NCBI GenBank assembly: GCA_016647705.1
Contig: JAENRU010000469.1
Location: 373,734 to 437,733, forward strand
Direction: 5' to 3'
Length of the DNA stretch: 64,000 nucleotides
Origin: Eucommia ulmoides
Taxonomy: Eukaryota > Streptophyta > Magnoliopsida > Garryales > Eucommiaceae
Below, piece by piece: positions 59,764-64,000 of the stretch; positions within the stretch are counted from its first letter, which is position 1, and every line of letters starts with the position of its first letter. The translations under genes were made by a program, and so were the position numbers. A model generated the notes under the pieces. The model searched no databases, was not told the origin of the DNA, and was given only the letters and a program-made list of their open reading frames with translations.

Positions 59764-61267
59764 GACCGTTTCACCCCCAAAAGTGGTAGTTTTCGCCAAA
59801 AATGGACGCATTTGATTTTTCATTTCAAAATTGGTTTTTTTGGGTATTTTGCGCGCGTTTTGCTCAGTATGCCGTTTCTGCCAAAAAAATTGGTATTCGT
59901 CGTCCAAAATGGACGAAATTGAATTTTCGGGTCAAACGCGTTCTTCTTGGGCCTTTGACGATATTTCATCCCAAAAAGTGGTATTTTTTGTCCGAAAATG
60001 GAGAAAATTTAATTTTTGCGTCAAATTTGGTCTTTTGCGGCCATTTATAGCCGTTTTTCTTTGAAGGCCGTTTCACACCGAAAAGTGGTAGTTTTGTCCA
60101 AAATGGACGCATTTGATTTCTCATTTCAAAATGGGTTTTCTTGGATATTTTGGGTGCGTTTTGCCCAATAGGCCGTTTCCGCCCGAAAAAGTGGTATTCT
60201 TCGTCCAAAATGGACGAAGTTTAATTTTTGGTTCCAACGCGGTCTTCTGGGGATGTTGTTGCTATTTTCTCATGAAAAGTGGTATTTTTTGTCCAAAACA
60301 TACGCAATCAAATTTTTGAGTCAAACTTGTTCTTTTTGGACTTTTTCTGGGCGTTTCGCTCTGAAGACCGTTTCACCCCAAAAAGTGGTAGTTTTCGCCT
60401 AAAATGGACGCATTTGATTGTCCATTTCAAAAATGAATTTTTTGGGTGTGTTGGGTGCGTTTTGCTAAGTAGGCCGTTTGTCCAAAAAAAAGTGGTATTC
60501 TTCGTCCAAAATGGACGAAGTTTAATTTTTGGTTCAAACACGGTCTTCTGGGGATGTTGTTGCTAGTTTCTCATGAAAAGTGGTATTTTTGTCCAAAACA
60601 TACGCAATCAAATTTTTGAGTCAAACTTGTTCTCTTTGGACTTTTTCTGGGCGTTTTTCTCTGAAGACCGTTTCACCCCAAAAAGTGGTAGTTTTCGCCG
60701 AAAATGGACGCATTTGATTCTTCATTTCAAAATGGGTTTTCTTGGATATTTTGGGTGCGTTTTGCCCAGTTGGCCGTTTCCGCCCGAAAAAGTGGTATTC
60801 TTCGTCCAAAATGGACGAAATTTAATTTCTGGGTCAAACGCGGTCTTCTTGGGATTATGTTGCTATTTTCTCATGGAAAGTGGTATTTTCGGTCCAAAAC
60901 AGACGCAATCAAATTTTCGAGTCAAACTTGTTCTTTTTGGACTTTTTCTGGGCGTTTTGCTCTGAAGACCGTTTCACCCCAAAAAGTGGTAGTTTCCGTA
61001 AAAAATGGACGTATTTTGTTTTTGGTTTCAAAATTGGTTTTCTGGGATATTTTCGGTGCGTTTTGCCCAGTAGGCCGTTTCTGCCCGAAAAAGTGGTATT
61101 CGTCGTCCAAAATGGACGAAATTGAATTTTCGGGTCAAACACGGTCTTCTTGGGATTTTGTTGCTATTTTCTTGAGAAAAATGGTATTTTCGGTCCAAAA
61201 CGGACGCAGTCGAATTTTTGAGTCAAAGTTGGCCATTTTGGGATTTTTGTTGGCGTTTTGCTCTGCA
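59764..61267 (+). repeat. 5-monomer unit (1,504 bp)
   Basis: Class 1 (59764) matches 58258 including CCCCCAAAAGTGG with one A missing. The class-2 monomer switches to class-3 sequence near 60230 (TTGGTTCCAACGCGG), so one monomer is skipped. Class-3 and class-4 monomers then resemble 55.2-56.1 kb. Confidence 0.84.
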
Positions 61268-63072
61268 GACCGTTTCACCCCCAAAAAGTGGTAGTTTTCG
61301 CCAAAAATGGACGCATTTGATTTTTCATTTCAAAATTGGTTTTTTTGGGTATTTTGCGCGCGTTTTGCTCAGTATGCCGTTTCTGCCAAAAAAATTGGTA
61401 TTCGTCGTCCAAAATGGACGAAATTGAATTTTCGGGTCTAACGCGTTCTTCTTGGGCCTTTGACGATATTTCATCCCAAAAAGTGGTATTTTTTGTCCGA
61501 AAATGGAGAAAATTTAATTTTTGCGTCAAATTTGGTCTTTTGCGGCCATTTATAGCCGTTTTTCTTTGAAGGCCGTTTCACACCGAAAAGTGGTAGTTTT
61601 GTCCAAAATGGACGCATTTGATTTCTCATTTCAAAATGGGTTTTGTTGGATATTTGGGTGCGTTTTGCCCAGTAGGCCGTTTCCGCCCGAAAAGTGGTAT
61701 TCTTCGTCCAAAATGGACGAAGTTTAATTTTTGGGTCAAACGCGGTCTTCTTGGGATTATGTTGCTATTTTCTCAAGGAAAGTGGTATTTTTGGTCCAAA
61801 ACAGACGCAGTCGAATTTTTGCGTCAAACTTGGTCTTTTTGGACTTTTTGTGGGCGTTTTCCTCTAACGACCGTTTCACCCCAAAAAGTGGTAGTTTTCG
61901 CCAAAAATGGACACATTTCATTCTTCATTTCAAAATTGAATTTTTTGGGTATTTTTGGTGCATTTTGCTAAGTAGACCGTTTGTCCCAAAAAAAGTGGTA
62001 TTCTTCGTCCAAAATGGACGAAGTTTAGTTTTTGGTTCAAACACGGTCTTCTGTGGATGTTGTTGCTAGTTTCTCATGAAAAGTGGTATTTTTTGTCCAA
62101 AACATACGCAATCAAATGTTTGAGTCAAACTTGTTCTTTCTGGACTTTTTCTGGACGTTTTGCTCTGAAGACCGTTTCACCCCGAAAAGTGGTAGTTTTC
62201 GCCGAAAATGGACGCATTTGATTGTTCATTTCAAAAATGAATTTTTTGGGTGTGTTGGGTGCGTTTTGCTAAGTAGGCCGTTTGTCCAAAAAAAAGTGGT
62301 ATTCATCGTCCAAAATGGACGAAGTTTAATTTTTGGTTCAAACACGGTCTTCTGGGGATGTTGTTGCTAGTTTCTCATGAAAAGTGGTATTTTTTGCCCA
62401 AAACAAACGCAATCAAATTTTTGAGTCAAACTTGTTCTCTTTGGACTTTTTCTGGGCGTTTTGCTCTGAAGACCGTTTCACCCCAAAAAGTGGTAGTTTC
62501 CGCCAAAAATGGACATATTTGATTTTTGGTTTCAAAATTGGTTTTCTGGGATATTTTCGGTGCGTTTTGCCCAGTAGGCCGTTTCTGCCCGAAAAAGTGG
62601 TATTCTTCGTCCAAAAGGGACGAAGTTTAATTTTTGGGTCAAACGCGGTCTTCTTGGGATTTTGTTGCTATTTTCTCGTGAAAAGTGGTATTTTTGGTAC
62701 AAAACGGACGCAGTCCAATTTTTGAGTCAAAGTTGGCCATTTTGGGATTTTTGTTGGGGATTTGCTCTGCAGACCGTTTCACCCCCAAAAAGTGGTAGTT
62801 TTCGCCAAAAATGGACGTATTAGTATTTGGTTTCAAAATTGGTTTTTTTGGATATTTTGGGTGCGTTTTGCTCAGTAGGCCGTTTCTGCCCAAGAAAGTG
62901 GTATTCGTCGTCCAAAATGGACGAAATTGAATTTTCGGGTCAAACGCGGTCTTCTTGGGATTTTGTTGCTATTTTCTTGAGAAAAATGGTATTTTCGGTC
63001 CAAAACGGACGCAGTCGAATTTTTGAGTCAAAGTTGGCCATTTTGGGATTTTTGTTGGCGTTTTGCTCTGTA
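61268..63072 (+). repeat. 6-monomer unit (1,805 bp)
   Basis: Class 1 (61268) returns to the GGTCTAACGCG lineage. Class 2 has a single-base loss in GATATTTGGGTGCG (near 61650). Its class-2 end reads TTTCCTCTAACGACCG, shared with 50.4 kb. Class-3 and two class-4 monomers follow. Confidence 0.84.
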
Positions 63073-64000
63073 GACCGTTTCACCCCCAAAAGTGGTGGTT
63101 TTCGCCAAAAATGGACGCATTTGATTTTTCATTTCAAAATTGGTTTTTTTGGGTATTTTGCGCGCGTGTTGCTTAGTATGCCGTTTCTGCCAAAAAAATT
63201 GGTATTCGTCGTCCAAAATGGACGAAATTGAATTGTCGGGTCTAACGCGTTCTTCTTGGGGCCTTTGACGATATTTCATCCCTAAATGTGGTATTTTTTG
63301 TCCGAAAATGGAGAAAATTTAATTTTTGCGTCAAATTTGGTCTTTTGCGGCCATTTATAGCCGTTTTTCGTTGAAGGCCGTTTCACACCGAAAAGTGGTA
63401 GTTTTGTCCAAAATGGACGCATTTGAGTTCTCATTTCAAAATGGGTTTTGTTGGATATTTTGGGTGCGTTTTGCCCAGTAGGCCGTTTCCGCCCGAAAAA
63501 GTGGTATTCTTCGTCCAAAATGGACGAAGTTTAATTTTTGGGTCAAACGCGGTCTTCTTGGGATTATGTTGCTATTTTCTCACGGAAAGTGGTATTTTTG
63601 GTCCAAAACAGACGCAGTCGAATTTTTGCGTCAAACTTGGTCTTTTTGGACTTTTTGTGGGCGTTTTGCTCTAAAGACCGTTTCACCCCAAAAAGTGGTA
63701 GTTTTCGCCAAAAATGGACGCATTTGATTCTTCATTTCAAAATTGAATTTTTTGGGTATTTTTGGTGCATTTTGCTAAGAAGGCCGTTTGTCCCAAAAAA
63801 AGTGGTATTCTTCGTCCAAAATGGACGAAGTTTAATTTTTGGTTCAAACACGGTCTTCTGTGGATGTTGTTGCTAGTTTCTCATGAAAAGTGGTATTTTT
63901 TGTCCAAAACATACGCAATCAAATTTTTGAGTCAAACTTGTTCTTTTTGGACATTTTCTGGGCGTTTTGCTCTGAAGACCGTTTCACCCCAAAAAGTGGT
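63073..64000 (+). repeat. Last three monomers and right-edge fragment
   Basis: Class 1 (63073, here starting TAGACCG) has several private changes including AATTGTCGGG and CCCTAAATGTGG. Class 2 and class 3 follow. A further monomer starts at 63977 and is cut by the window edge, so the array continues to the right. Confidence 0.88.

Larger units (their letters stand above)
1..64000 (+). repeat. Satellite DNA array, about 301-bp monomer, about 212 copies
   Basis: The window is a continuous head-to-tail tandem array. A monomer start (GACCGTTTCAC or GGCCGTTTCAC) recurs about every 301 bp from 197 to 63977, and no inverted monomer was seen. Complete monomers measured by hand run mostly 299-304 bp, with short exceptions at 2003 (271 bp), 4082, 5275 and 10983 (290 bp each). 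The + strand of 301-600 counts as T 114, G 67, A 65, C 54. No unique DNA, transposon, tRNA, rRNA, telomere repeat or protein-coding gene interrupts it. Such arrays are typical of eukaryotic heterochromatin; whether this one is centromeric, subtelomeric or elsewhere cannot be told from the window. I do not recognise the family. Confidence 0.97.

Noticed and set aside
1-64000. Inverted arrays, telomere-type repeats, rDNA or tRNA genes
   Set aside because: I looked for each on both strands and found none; the directional motif AAAAGTGGTATTC reads only on the + strand throughout.

Overview
The whole 64-kb window is one uninterrupted head-to-tail satellite DNA array. I found no credible gene, RNA gene, mobile element, CRISPR array or stretch of unique sequence on either strand. 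The basic monomer is about 301 bp. The first monomer start I mark is at 197 and the last at 63977; about 212 monomers lie between, with a mean near 300.85 bp. All read in the same direction. An array of this size, AT-rich (about 40% GC by hand count of 301-600) and with higher-order periodicity, points to a eukaryotic heterochromatic block (centromeric, pericentromeric or subtelomeric). I do not recognise the family and cannot name the organism.

Each monomer is itself a degenerate trimer. Three related blocks, A (107 bp), B (88 bp) and C (106 bp), each restart with an AAAAGTGGTA core followed by a GTCC/GGAC dyad. Block B lacks the GCGTTTTGC...CCGTTT tail of about 19 bp present in A and C. Block B also carries the best inverted repeat of the monomer, arms CTTCGTCC and GGACGAAG around AAAAT.

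Four main monomer classes can be told apart by eye. Class 1 has GACGATATTTCAT before block C and TTCGTCGTCC in block B. Class 2 always follows class 1 and starts GGCCGTTTCACACC or GGCCGTTTCCCACC. Class 3 has GATTCTTCATTTC in block A and CCGTTTGTCC in block B. Class 4 has CTGGGATATTTTCGG in block A and GTTGGCCATTTTGGG in block C. The order 1-2-3-4 makes a four-monomer higher-order repeat (HOR) of about 1,205 bp. Class-1 monomers mark the HOR phase.

Layout: 1-3.2 kb, a 5-mer repeat and mixed monomers; 3.2-6.0 kb, a 1,193-bp 4-mer in two full copies plus part of a third; 6.0-13.1 kb, mixed monomers with two 4-mers; 13.1-20.9 kb, the most regular 4-mer HOR array; 20.9-24.2 kb, a stretch without class 1; 24.2-32.7 kb, 4-, 3- and 6-mer duplications; 32.7-42.6 kb, 3- to 7-mer units with long-range duplicated blocks; 42.6-49.8 kb, two almost identical 12-mers of 3,614 bp; 49.8-64 kb, 3- to 7-mer units. 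Varying numbers of class-3 monomers account for much of the change in unit length in the right half.

The array therefore records satellite turnover: tandem duplications of 1, 2, 3, 4, 5, 6 and 12 monomers, in-register losses, chimeric monomers and blocks copied over 4-5 kb. All repeat lengths, boundaries and comparisons were made by hand from the sequence; no alignment program or database was used, so boundaries are good to roughly 10-50 bp and no percent identities are given.
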